9,620 nucleotides of DNA from NCBI GenBank assembly GCA_031259505.1, contig JAIRLL010000064.1:1-9620 (forward strand). The letters run 5' to 3'. The stretch is from Tannerella sp. (GTDB lineage: Bacteria > Bacteroidota > Bacteroidia > Bacteroidales > Tannerellaceae). This document shows, one piece after another, positions 1 through 5,895 of this stretch. The notes under the pieces are model-generated. The model had not been told where the DNA came from and searched no databases. It saw nothing but the letters and a program-made list of their open reading frames with translations. The first letter of the stretch is position 1, and each line of letters starts with the position of its first letter. A program made the position numbers and the translations under genes.

Positions 1-992
1 GCAGGTCTCCCCATTTCGTCCACGTTCAGTTGAAGTCTGGAAAACAGCGGGTGCAACTTTGCGTTTTCTTCCTCAGAGAGTTTGGCGTCATCCGCTTCCG
101 TCGACGTATCTCCCGTCACCTGGGCCAGCAGCGAATCGGCCTCGGATATGGAGGCAGGCGTGTCGGCGTCGGCTGTCAGATCGGAAGTTGCCGTGCCCGT
201 CGAATCTGTTGCGGCAAGCTCGGTTCCTTTCAGCAAGTTGGCCAGTATGCGGTCGACGGCTTCCAGCCGGGGCAGAATGACGCCCAGATCGTGTGTTTCC
301 CAAAATTCAAGGTTGGCGCTCCCCTGCAACAGACGGCGTACGCGCTCAGGCTCTTTGACGCCGGGCAATTCCACCAGAATTCTGCCGTCGGTTTCCAGCC
401 GCTGGATATTGGGCGATACCACGCCGAAACGGTCGATTCGCGTACGCAAGACGTTGAAGGAATTATCAATTGCGCTTTTGAGTTCTTCGCGAAGCACATC
501 TGCCACATGTGCATCCGTAGTTTGCGAGTTGATCTTGTCTTTCAATTCGAGCGTGCCGAAGATAGGGGAAAGACGTCCTCCGGAGTCTAACTTCTTGTAT
601 TCTTCAACAAACAAATCGATGAAACTTCTCTGGCTGGTTGCTTGCCGCGCTTGTGCCAAATCAAGCGCCCTGTTAAAATTGTCATCGGAATTATGGTCTG
701 AAATAGACCTGATTACATCGGCTACGTTCAACTCCAGAATTACATTCATCCCGCCTTTCAGGTCAAGACCCAGAGTCACTTCCTTCTCGCGGCACTGCTT
801 CAACGTATACCACAGCCATACCTTTTTACTCGCTAACGAGTCTAAATAAAAACTTTCTTTCGATGTGTCTCCATTTGCATATTCGGCGGCCTGTCTGCTA
901 TATTTTCCCGTCACAAAAGAAAATGACAGGTAGAAGACACAAACAAGCGTAAGCAATATGGAAAAGACACTTACCAATCCTTTGTTTTGCAT
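1..992 (-). CDS. secDF: Protein translocase subunit SecD / SecDF, N-terminal part (runs off the window)
   Basis: SecD works with SecF and SecYEG in the inner membrane, using the proton gradient to help draw exported proteins out on the periplasmic side. The frame is open from the ATG at 992-990 to the window edge, giving 330 residues. Residues about 6-28 form the first membrane segment. The SecD signature LGLDLKGGM is at 74-82, NVLRTRIDRFGV at 180-191 followed by SPNIQ, and LVELPGVKEPERVRRLL at 206-222; these belong to the first periplasmic domain. A Ser/Thr/Asp/Glu-rich stretch follows at about 245-285. In Bacteroidota SecD and SecF are usually one fused polypeptide, hence the symbol, but the SecF half is outside the window, so a stand-alone SecD cannot be excluded. 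A TATATTTG box lies 54 bp upstream of the start. No lesion is visible. Confidence 0.95.
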   Translation of the reverse strand, partial: MQNKGLVSVFSILLTLVCVFYLSFSFVTGKYSRQAAEYANGDTSKESFYLDSLASKKVWLWYTLKQCREKEVTLGLDLKGGMNVILELNVADVIRSISDHNSDDNFNRALDLAQARQATSQRSFIDLFVEEYKKLDSGGRLSPIFGTLELKDKINSQTTDAHVADVLREELKSAIDNSFNVLRTRIDRFGVVSPNIQRLETDGRILVELPGVKEPERVRRLLQGSANLEFWETHDLGVILPRLEAVDRILANLLKGTELAATDSTGTATSDLTADADTPASISEADSLLAQVTGDTSTEADDAKLSEEENAKLHPLFSRLQLNVDEMGRP

Positions 993-1045
993 TAATCTCT
1001 ATTGTTTATGTTATTACTTTTGTTATATCCAAATTTATCAGGGTG

Positions 1046-1053
1046 CAAATATA
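1046..1053 (-). promoter_or_regulatory. Predicted -7 promoter box for secDF
   Basis: On the minus strand this reads TATATTTG followed by CACC, an exact match to the Bacteroidota -7 consensus TAnnTTTG. It would start a transcript roughly 46 nt upstream of the secDF ATG. I see no convincing -33 TTTG at the usual distance; an A-rich run lies just upstream instead. The assignment rests on the consensus match and its position. Confidence 0.6.
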
Positions 1054-1181
1054 GTTTTTTTTTCATTGCCGAGGCTTAAATATCGGATTTATTTCTTGCC
1101 GTATTTTTATTTCCTGTAAAATTCACCTGAAAACGGGCTTGAAAAAATCGTCCTGCATACAGTTTTTTCGAGAGAAACAGT

Positions 1182-1189
1182 TATTTTTG
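1182..1189 (+). promoter_or_regulatory. Predicted -7 promoter box for the esterase gene
   Basis: TATTTTTG matches TAnnTTTG and lies 52 bp before the esterase ATG. A T-run (TTTTTTCG, about 1163-1170) sits near where a -33 element would be expected but is not a clean TTTG. Together with the box at 1046-1053 it makes the 248-bp gap between secDF and the esterase gene a divergent promoter region. Confidence 0.45.
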
Positions 1190-1240
1190 TCCCGTGAATT
1201 TTCAGGGAGTTATTCGGTTCAACCCATACATTAATTATAT

Positions 1241-2065
1241 ATGAAACTAAAAAACGCTGTTACTGGAATTTTTTTATTCGCTGTCTGCTGTTTGAACATG
1301 CAGGCAAAGCAGGTAGATACGATATCCGTCCACAGTCCGTCGATGGATATGCCGGTCGAAAATGTAATCATTCTGCCTGCGGATTACGCGCGCGAGGCAT
1401 CGTTTCCCGTCCTGTATCTTCTGCACGGATACGCCGGCAATGCGAAATCGTGGATTCGGATTCATCCGGGGCTGCCCGAACTTGCCACGCGCTACGGCAT
1501 CATCATCGTATGCCCGGACGGAAAAAACAGTTGGTACTGGGACAGCCCCGTCGACGGGAAGATGCGATACGAAACATTCGTAATTAGAGAGTTAATACCA
1601 TACATTGACAGTCACTACAAGACGATTGCCGACAAGGCGGGGCGCGCCGTGACAGGTCTGAGCATGGGCGGACACGGCGGATTGTGGCTGGGTTTTCGCC
1701 ATGCGGATCTGTTTGGTGCATGCGGTTCGACAAGCGGCGGCGTCGATATCCGTCCCTTTCCCGACAACTGGGAAATGAGCAAAGCGCTGGGACAATACGG
1801 CGATAACAGGACGCGATGGAATGAACATACGGTTATAAATCAGCTTGATAAAATTCAATCCGACGCACCGGCCATCATTTTCGACTGCGGTACGGACGAT
1901 TTTTTCTACGAAGTAAACGAAACGTTGCACGACAAACTGCTTGAAAAACATATTCCGCACGATTATTTAAGCCGTCCGGGTGCGCATAACAGCGTCTACT
2001 GGAAAAATTCCATCGAATACCAGCTTTTGTTCTTCTACCTGTTTTTTCACCGCGCTTCGCTGTGA
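1241..2065 (+). CDS. Secreted alpha/beta-hydrolase esterase (putative esterase family, PF00756-like)
   Basis: The 274-residue protein has a signal peptide at about 1-22 (Lys-rich start, hydrophobic FLFAVCCL, then AKQ), so it is probably periplasmic or secreted. The fold is an alpha/beta hydrolase like feruloyl esterases and S-formylglutathione hydrolases. The strand-turn LYLLHGYAGN at 58-67 carries the HG oxyanion region. The nucleophile elbow GLSMGG at 139-144 makes Ser141 the nucleophile. The DCGTDD stretch at 215-220 supplies the likely acid, Asp219 or Asp220, and the PGAHN motif gives His249. The family hydrolyses esters, often acyl groups on carbohydrates; the substrate here is unknown. 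The gene stands alone, divergent from secDF and converging with the minus-strand block. It is full length with no lesion. I see no clear terminator just after the stop. Confidence 0.88.
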   Translation: MKLKNAVTGIFLFAVCCLNMQAKQVDTISVHSPSMDMPVENVIILPADYAREASFPVLYLLHGYAGNAKSWIRIHPGLPELATRYGIIIVCPDGKNSWYWDSPVDGKMRYETFVIRELIPYIDSHYKTIADKAGRAVTGLSMGGHGGLWLGFRHADLFGACGSTSGGVDIRPFPDNWEMSKALGQYGDNRTRWNEHTVINQLDKIQSDAPAIIFDCGTDDFFYEVNETLHDKLLEKHIPHDYLSRPGAHNSVYWKNSIEYQLLFFYLFFHRASL

Positions 2066-2161
2066 AGATGCTGTATATCAGGAATAAGACATCGTAAAAA
2101 TCAAAGGATTCGAGAAAGAAGAAAAGGAAACGTTTTTCACGCTGAAATCAGGTAAGTCTAT

Positions 2162-2233
2162 AAAAAAGAAGAGGTTGTCTCACGACAACCTACAATCTTC
2201 ATTGTTAACCTTAAATCTAATACCATGAAAAAC
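2162..2233 (-). ncRNA. Predicted small non-coding RNA with intrinsic terminator
   Basis: Three elements line up on the minus strand. First is a TATATTTG promoter box at 2247-2240. About 7 nt later a start near 2233 is expected. The transcript then runs roughly 70 nt to a perfect 8-bp hairpin (AGGTTGTC, GTGA, GACAACCT; 2191-2172) whose loop is a GNRA-type tetraloop. It is followed by CTTCTTTTTT (2171-2162), a normal U-rich terminator tail. The body is AT-rich and includes GTTAAC. A 22-codon reading frame starts at an ATG at 2226-2224 and ends in TAG at 2160-2158, but it crosses the terminator, so I favour an RNA over a peptide gene. I do not recognise the family by name. The exact ends are estimates. 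Confidence 0.5.
2172..2191 (-). terminator. Intrinsic terminator of the small RNA
   Basis: An 8-bp perfect stem with a GTGA loop is followed on the minus strand by CTTCTTTTTT. The T-run exists only in the minus orientation, so it should stop leftward transcription and not the esterase transcript. Confidence 0.65.
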
Positions 2234-2239
2234 ACAGTG

Positions 2240-2247
2240 CAAATATA
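2240..2247 (-). promoter_or_regulatory. Predicted -7 promoter box for the small RNA
   Basis: The minus strand reads TATATTTG followed by CAC, the same box and flank as in front of secDF. Upstream, an ATGTT-N4-AACAT inverted repeat (about 2256-2269) sits over the likely -33 area. It may be an operator or chance. Confidence 0.5.
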
Positions 2248-2292
2248 CGACGTTTATGTTATACAACATGCTTTTGGGATATAAAAAAATGC

Positions 2293-2356
2293 TAATACAG
2301 GATTATTTAACTTTTAAGACTGCTTCTTCTGTCTGTATTAAGATATATATACAGAC
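2293..2356. repeat. Overlapping inverted repeats downstream of the minus-strand block
   Basis: TAATACAG (2293-2300) is complementary to CTGTATTA (2333-2340). GTCTGTAT (2331-2338) is also complementary to ATACAGAC (2349-2356), with a 10-nt loop. The two stems share 2333-2338 and cannot form together. The second is a compact hairpin about 60 bp past the stop of the DUF4384-like gene and could serve as a weak terminator, but no U-run follows on either strand. Confidence 0.4.
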
Positions 2357-2418
2357 CGAAATGCAGTTTTTCATTAGGGTGCGTTTGACTGCGTTGATTT
2401 TGACTTTGCAGACTAAAA

Positions 2419-3204
2419 CTATTCCGTGACCACGATGGAGTTATATTTCACTAACCGCTCGTAGGAGGGGACAGTCATGACCCATTTCTGGATGTTGTCC
2501 AAAGAGCAGGCGCTTGTGTAGGGAATGTTTTTGCGTGTGAAGACAAAGATCAGCGAGATGATTTCCACCGGTTCGTCCTTCACTTCCTTGCGCACTTTGT
2601 AGCTCTGGGTGCGGGGGAAGGAATAGACTGTTCCCGGCTGCAACCGTTCCGGCGCCTCCGCCTGATTCGGATAGACCGGCGCGCCCGAACCCGTCTCGTC
2701 GAGCCAGAAAACGTGTACGTAGCAATCTTTGTAGGGTTTGAGGGAAAAGGAAAACAGATCGCCATTACGGTATGCCGACGTCTGTATGCCTTCGATCAGG
2801 ACGTCGAACTCAAGGTCGCGCCTGACCCTGCCCGTTTTTACTTTCGCCTCGATCTCCACCGTGTAGAAGAAGACGGTCCCTTCCTGCCGGACCTGTTCGT
2901 GCAGCAGGTCGTAACCGACTATCTCGCCCAGCAGTTCGGAGTTGCTGTGGCTCACGAAGCTTGACACCCGGTCAGTGACGGCAGCCGTGTTCACCACAAT
3001 AAACTCCTCCGGGACGCCGGCCTTCCGGAGCGCATTCTCCTTGGCGTTTTCCAGCGCCAGCAGTTTCACTTTCTCGATCGTTGTTTTTGCCATATCCCAG
3101 GAGCCGGTTGCCCGTACCGTTACCGTCTGGGCATAAAGTCCCGCTCCGCACAGGAGGTGCACGCATACAATAAAACCGGCAAGCGTCCGTCCGAGATATG
3201 GCAT
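2419..3204 (-). CDS. Secreted DUF4384-like protein with LPP20-like N-terminal region
   Basis: The 261-residue protein starts with a signal peptide ending near Ala25 (GLYA-Q), so it should be exported. Residues about 26-120 hold an Ala/Glu/Lys helix (LLALENAKENALRKAGV, 48-64) and strands ending FFYTVEIEAKVKTGRV, resembling the LPP20/flagellar-assembly-like fold. Residues about 140-225 (DLFSFSLKPYKDCYVHVFWLD, then VYPN, LQPGTVYSFP and ISLIFVFTRKNIPY) match the DUF4384 pattern known to me. In that pattern a strand pair presenting YVHVF is followed by a PG-containing turn. Such domains often accompany kinases, caspase-like proteins or lipoproteins, with no settled biochemical role. It is 24 bp downstream of the lipoprotein gene, in the same operon, and last in the block. 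The ATG at 3204 is chosen because it gives the complete signal peptide. Domain naming is from memory of the pattern. Confidence 0.8.
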   Translation of the reverse strand: MPYLGRTLAGFIVCVHLLCGAGLYAQTVTVRATGSWDMAKTTIEKVKLLALENAKENALRKAGVPEEFIVVNTAAVTDRVSSFVSHSNSELLGEIVGYDLLHEQVRQEGTVFFYTVEIEAKVKTGRVRRDLEFDVLIEGIQTSAYRNGDLFSFSLKPYKDCYVHVFWLDETGSGAPVYPNQAEAPERLQPGTVYSFPRTQSYKVRKEVKDEPVEIISLIFVFTRKNIPYTSACSLDNIQKWVMTVPSYERLVKYNSIVVTE

Positions 3205-3228
3205 ATAAACAACGTCTTTAAGCAGGGA

Positions 3229-3945
3229 TTATTCGTCTTCTATTTTGAGATTCGTGTTCGTCTGCGGCGCGAACTTGTCCAGCCCCATCAGACTGTCCAA
3301 TTTCTTATGCAGCGCCTCCGTGCCGTCTTCCATCTTCTGCACCATGTTCTTTTTGGCTATTTCGAACGCCTGGCGCGAGCTGTAGGCAAGGCAGGTAATC
3401 ACTTCCACATTGCGGTTGGACAGTTCGCGGTAGATTTCTATCTCGACCGACACCCGCCCGAAATCCGCCGTAATCAATTCCTTGCTGGCTTGCAGGGCTT
3501 TGTTGAGCGAAACGGCTTCCTGCTGCGACAGTTCGCTGTTGGCCGTACTGCTTTCGATCAGCGCGGCGACGCTGGTACTGATCAGGCCGGCCATTTCCAC
3601 TTTCGCCTGATGAAGGGCCTGCATCTTGGCTCCGCTTGTGTTGCCGCCGATCACGCGGGCGTTGGCCACGATATACTCGTTCAGCCCCCTGTCGTCCACT
3701 TCGATGGTCTTCAGCCAGGCGCCTTCGATTTGCCGTTCCAGCGGAAGGCCGCCAATAAATGTGCGGAAACCTTCCTTACGGTACTTTTTCGCGTCTTTCT
3801 TTGCCTGTTTCAATACTTCTTTCCGGGAGATACTGCTCACCGGAGCCGGACCACCGTTCGACGTGGATGACGTTTTCTTAAACGTGTCGCAGGATGTCAA
3901 TGCAATCGCTGTCATTAATACGAGAGATACATAATTTTTTTTCAT
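3229..3945 (-). CDS. LPP20-like outer-envelope lipoprotein
   Basis: The 238-residue protein opens MKKNYVSLVLMTAIALTSC, a clear lipoprotein signal peptide with Cys19 as the lipidated residue. A Ser/Thr/Gly/Pro linker (24-38) and a very basic segment (KEVLKQAKKDAKKYRKEGF, 42-60) follow. Residues about 90-205 carry the features of LPP20-type domains: a helix of Ala and polar residues (AKMQALHQAKVEMAGLIS), a second helix (SQQEAVSLNKALQASKEL), and strands VSVEIEIYREL and VEVITCLAYS. The function of the fold is unknown. It precedes the DUF4384-like gene by 24 bp, so the two are probably co-transcribed and may form one envelope assembly. On the minus strand TATATTTT (3979-3972) lies shortly upstream, one base off the -7 consensus, so this pair may have its own promoter. 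No lesions are seen. Confidence 0.82.
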   Translation of the reverse strand: MKKNYVSLVLMTAIALTSCDTFKKTSSTSNGGPAPVSSISRKEVLKQAKKDAKKYRKEGFRTFIGGLPLERQIEGAWLKTIEVDDRGLNEYIVANARVIGGNTSGAKMQALHQAKVEMAGLISTSVAALIESSTANSELSQQEAVSLNKALQASKELITADFGRVSVEIEIYRELSNRNVEVITCLAYSSRQAFEIAKKNMVQKMEDGTEALHKKLDSLMGLDKFAPQTNTNLKIEDE

Positions 3946-3971
3946 ACGATTCAGTTATTTGAGTTATTAAT

Positions 3972-3979
3972 AAAATATA
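3972..3979 (-). promoter_or_regulatory. Possible -7 promoter box for the lipoprotein/DUF4384-like pair
   Basis: The minus strand reads TATATTTT, seven of eight positions of TAnnTTTG, 27 bp upstream of the lipoprotein start and just downstream of the 3989-4020 hairpin. No -33 element is evident. The surrounding sequence is AT-rich, so a chance match is likely enough to keep this low. Confidence 0.25.
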
Positions 3980-3988
3980 TTCTATTAT

Positions 3989-4032
3989 CTGCCGGCTGCT
4001 CCGTTTGTGACAGCCGGCAGGTTTTTTTTTTT
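3989..4032 (+). terminator. Strong hairpin plus T-run in the gap between two minus-strand genes
   Basis: CTGCCGGCTG (3989-3998) pairs perfectly with CAGCCGGCAG (4011-4020) across a 12-nt loop, and a run of 11 T (4022-4032) follows on the plus strand. In that orientation it is a textbook intrinsic terminator. Both flanking genes are read on the minus strand, where the hairpin is preceded by an A-run and followed by ATAATAGAATA, with no U-run. It may still weaken or protect the end of the transglutaminase transcript, while acting fully on antisense transcription. Confidence 0.6.
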
Positions 4033-4039
4033 GACGACG

Positions 4040-5485
4040 TCAATTCAATGCCAGTATGCGCGCCTTTTTGTTTTTACATTCCTTCATGGCACGCCCGACG
4101 GGTGCGCCGATATAGGTGGGGTCGCATACCACGTAGCGCACATTATCTATATATACATAATCGCCCGCAACCTCTTCGTTCAGCCTTACGGCCGTCGACA
4201 CGTGGTCGGCATAGTCCAGCAGCACGACGTCCAGCCCGACAAAACACCTGACTAACTGTGCGAACAGCACCGCCCGGTCTTCGCAGTCGGAATAGGGATA
4301 ATGAAGCGATTCCTCGACGAAAAAGTATTTCTCGTACCCGAACTGCGCCCAGTCGTTTTTGTAGGCAAAGGCGGACTGCACGAAGGAAAGCAGCAGGCCG
4401 ACCGATTCGCCGGCGTTCTTTCCCTGCAAGCGGGGCAGGAGTGCCTTCTCGAGGCTTCGCCGCGCCGCGCCCGACAGAGCGCTGTTGGCATAAACCTGCA
4501 ATTCGGTCTGCGGACAGGTGCGGTAAAGGTCGATCAGGTTCGGACTGTATTCCACCGTACAGGTTTTGTTTTCAAAGATAAACGTTTTCTGCACCGTGTT
4601 TGCCGACAGGCGGAAGGGTTTTGTTACCGCCAGACTCAGGTACGTTTCCGCCGGACCATAATTCAGCGCATACGACCAGGTTTTCGTCATCGACGGCCTG
4701 TCCGGCCCGAACACGTAATAGTTTCCGTCCGGAAAAGCGACGTAGTGTATTCCATACAGCAGCGTGGGGAAAGCAATCAGGGAAACCAGCGTCTTTTCCA
4801 TCCGTCCGACTTTGGCGCGGTATCCGATCTGGTTGAGCATGAAGACGACAAACACCGTCTTTTCGTTCGTCAGGGACGGCTGAAAATAATGGTCTGCTAT
4901 TTGGGACAGCAACAGGTAAAGCGCCCAGTCGTTCAGGAACATTTCGTTTTTCAGCGCCAGCAGTTCGCCGACAAAGGCGTGGCAGGGCGCTTGCGAGAGA
5001 TGAAGCCAGCAGTCGGCCACCTGCGTTTCGTCGATGGAAGAAAGGCGTATGTTGAAACCGTCGAAACGGCTGACTTCCACCGGCACGCCGAAGTATTCCA
5101 GCCGCAGGGACGCCGATGCGGCGCCCTCCGACGGAGCGACGGGAGAAGGATAGGCTTCCATCGTCCGGTAGGGGAGCGCGATCACGCTGTCGACCGGCAG
5201 CGCGGCAGGCGGGTTGTCCGTGCCCGGCACATAGCGCGGCGCTTCCGCCGGTTCCGGTTTCTCGGGCGCCGGTTGGGGCGAACGGACGTCGAAGGCTTCC
5301 CAGCGCTGCGAAAGATACCGGGCGTATTCGCGGTTGACGGAGTCGCGGAAATGGTAGAACTGCGTTTGCGTCCGGGACTGAAATGCTTCAAACTGCTGCC
5401 TGAAGTCGGCACGGGTCTGTCCCGTCGCTACGGTGCAAATGCCGCAGAGTATCCACCATCCGGTCAGGATTATTTGCGTTTTCAT
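4040..5485 (-). CDS. Secreted transglutaminase-like protein (Cys-His-Asp)
   Basis: The product (481 residues from my chosen start) has a signal peptide at about 1-22. Next come an amphipathic Phe/Arg/Glu region (27-65) and a Pro/Glu/Ala linker (70-120), suggesting an exported and perhaps surface-tethered protein. The C-terminal domain has transglutaminase-like order: YSDCEDRAVLFAQLVR with Cys401, DYADHVSTAV with His428, and VVCDPTY with Asp455. Such domains act as peptidases, amidases or crosslinkers, or are inactive; the substrate is unknown. I choose the ATG at 5485-5483, ten codons inside the longest frame, because it gives a clean signal peptide and forms a TGATG overlap with the stop of the upstream caspase frame. 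That implies translational coupling. The longer start at 5515 would place ten extra polar residues before the signal. The gene ends 20 bp before the strong hairpin at 3989-4020. Confidence 0.8.
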   Translation of the reverse strand: MKTQIILTGWWILCGICTVATGQTRADFRQQFEAFQSRTQTQFYHFRDSVNREYARYLSQRWEAFDVRSPQPAPEKPEPAEAPRYVPGTDNPPAALPVDSVIALPYRTMEAYPSPVAPSEGAASASLRLEYFGVPVEVSRFDGFNIRLSSIDETQVADCWLHLSQAPCHAFVGELLALKNEMFLNDWALYLLLSQIADHYFQPSLTNEKTVFVVFMLNQIGYRAKVGRMEKTLVSLIAFPTLLYGIHYVAFPDGNYYVFGPDRPSMTKTWSYALNYGPAETYLSLAVTKPFRLSANTVQKTFIFENKTCTVEYSPNLIDLYRTCPQTELQVYANSALSGAARRSLEKALLPRLQGKNAGESVGLLLSFVQSAFAYKNDWAQFGYEKYFFVEESLHYPYSDCEDRAVLFAQLVRCFVGLDVVLLDYADHVSTAVRLNEEVAGDYVYIDNVRYVVCDPTYIGAPVGRAMKECKNKKARILALN

Positions 5486-5877
5486 CAGCGTTTGATTAAT
5501 TTCCATGTTTTCCAACTGTCCGTAATATCGTGGGAGGTCTGCACTTTCGGCGTCTGCGTCTTCCGGTTGATGTCGAATGCGTGGGATTTGACATTGTCGA
5601 TCACATAACCGGCCAGGTCGAAATACGTTACATTTCCTTCGGTCTCCTGCAGTTTCTTCAGGAGAAAATAGGTGAACATGCGATGTTGCTTTTCTTCGAA
5701 GGGATAGGCGATCTCGGACTCCGAGGTGGCGCTGAACACGACCAGGTTGCCGTAGAGCGATTCTTCGCGGGGCGTGATTTCGATGCCGGCGCCGTCCATC
5801 AGCGCCGCCAGCGCGCCTTCACTGCTTTTGCCGCTGAAACAGGCGTCGAGAAAGACGGTGGCCGACAGGGTTTTCAT
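5485..5877 (-). CDS. C-terminal fragment of caspase-like C14 protein (carries catalytic Cys)
   Basis: This 130-residue piece is the continuation, in the same reading frame, of the caspase-like gene upstream, cut off by the TAA at 5895-5893. It has the C14 cysteine motif VFLDACFSGK with Cys13, which would be residue 365 of an uninterrupted protein. It also has the following small-subunit-like strands and helices: NLVVFSATSESEIAYPFEE, a helix RMFTYFLLKKL, then TYFDLAGYV and TPKVQTSH. The ATG at 5877-5875 is only the first Met after the stop. An AAGGA sequence about 10 nt before it could allow restarting. Made alone, this piece lacks a signal peptide and would stay in the cytoplasm, away from the exported first part. 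Its stop overlaps the transglutaminase start (TGATG). It may be a pseudogene part, or expressed by readthrough or restart. Confidence 0.7.
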   Translation of the reverse strand: MKTLSATVFLDACFSGKSSEGALAALMDGAGIEITPREESLYGNLVVFSATSESEIAYPFEEKQHRMFTYFLLKKLQETEGNVTYFDLAGYVIDNVKSHAFDINRKTQTPKVQTSHDITDSWKTWKLIKR

Positions 5878-5892
5878 GTCCGACAGTTCCTT

Positions 5893-5895
5893 TTA
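5893..5895 (-). other. In-frame TAA interrupting the caspase-like gene
   Basis: The upstream frame ends KGEQL-TAA and continues in phase as KELSD-M-KTLSATVFLDACFSG. A Tyr codon (TAT or TAC), one base away from TAA, would restore a continuous 482-residue protein. No other stop or frameshift is present from 6933 to 5485. TAA, TGA and TAG all occur as stops elsewhere in the window, and nothing suggests a recoded TAA. Confidence 0.85.

Larger units (their letters stand above)
2066..2418. other. 353-bp AT-rich gap between convergent genes
   Basis: This gap separates the esterase gene from the DUF4384-like gene. I find no protein gene I can support. It holds a predicted minus-strand small RNA (about 2162-2233) and overlapping inverted repeats (2293-2356) downstream of the minus-strand block. 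An open stretch without a start codon (2088-2228, plus strand) begins with Lys/Glu-rich residues and could be a gene remnant or chance. The rest is AT-rich and featureless. Confidence 0.7.

Noticed and set aside
82..849. 255-codon plus-strand open frame opposite secDF
   Set aside because: The minus strand encodes unmistakable SecD motifs; this Ser/Arg-rich frame has none.
2225..2284. 19-codon plus-strand frame beginning MKNTVQIYDV
   Set aside because: It lies over the minus-strand promoter box, has no ribosome site or plus-strand promoter in view, and its coding look comes from the reversed promoter sequence.
3157..3870. 237-codon plus-strand open frame opposite the LPP20-like lipoprotein gene
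   Set aside because: It is antisense to a gene with a clear lipobox and has a His/Phe/Gln-rich composition typical of antisense frames. No motif is present.
5485..5515. Longer start (5515) for the transglutaminase-like gene
   Set aside because: It adds ten polar residues before the signal peptide and lies inside the upstream coding frame. The ATG at 5485 gives a clean signal peptide and a TGATG overlap.
4301..5608. 435-codon plus-strand open frame opposite the transglutaminase-like gene
   Set aside because: It is antisense to a gene with a signal peptide and Cys-His-Asp motifs, is rich in Arg, Gln, His and Phe without recognisable domains, and overlaps two real genes. It is a shadow of GC-rich codon use.
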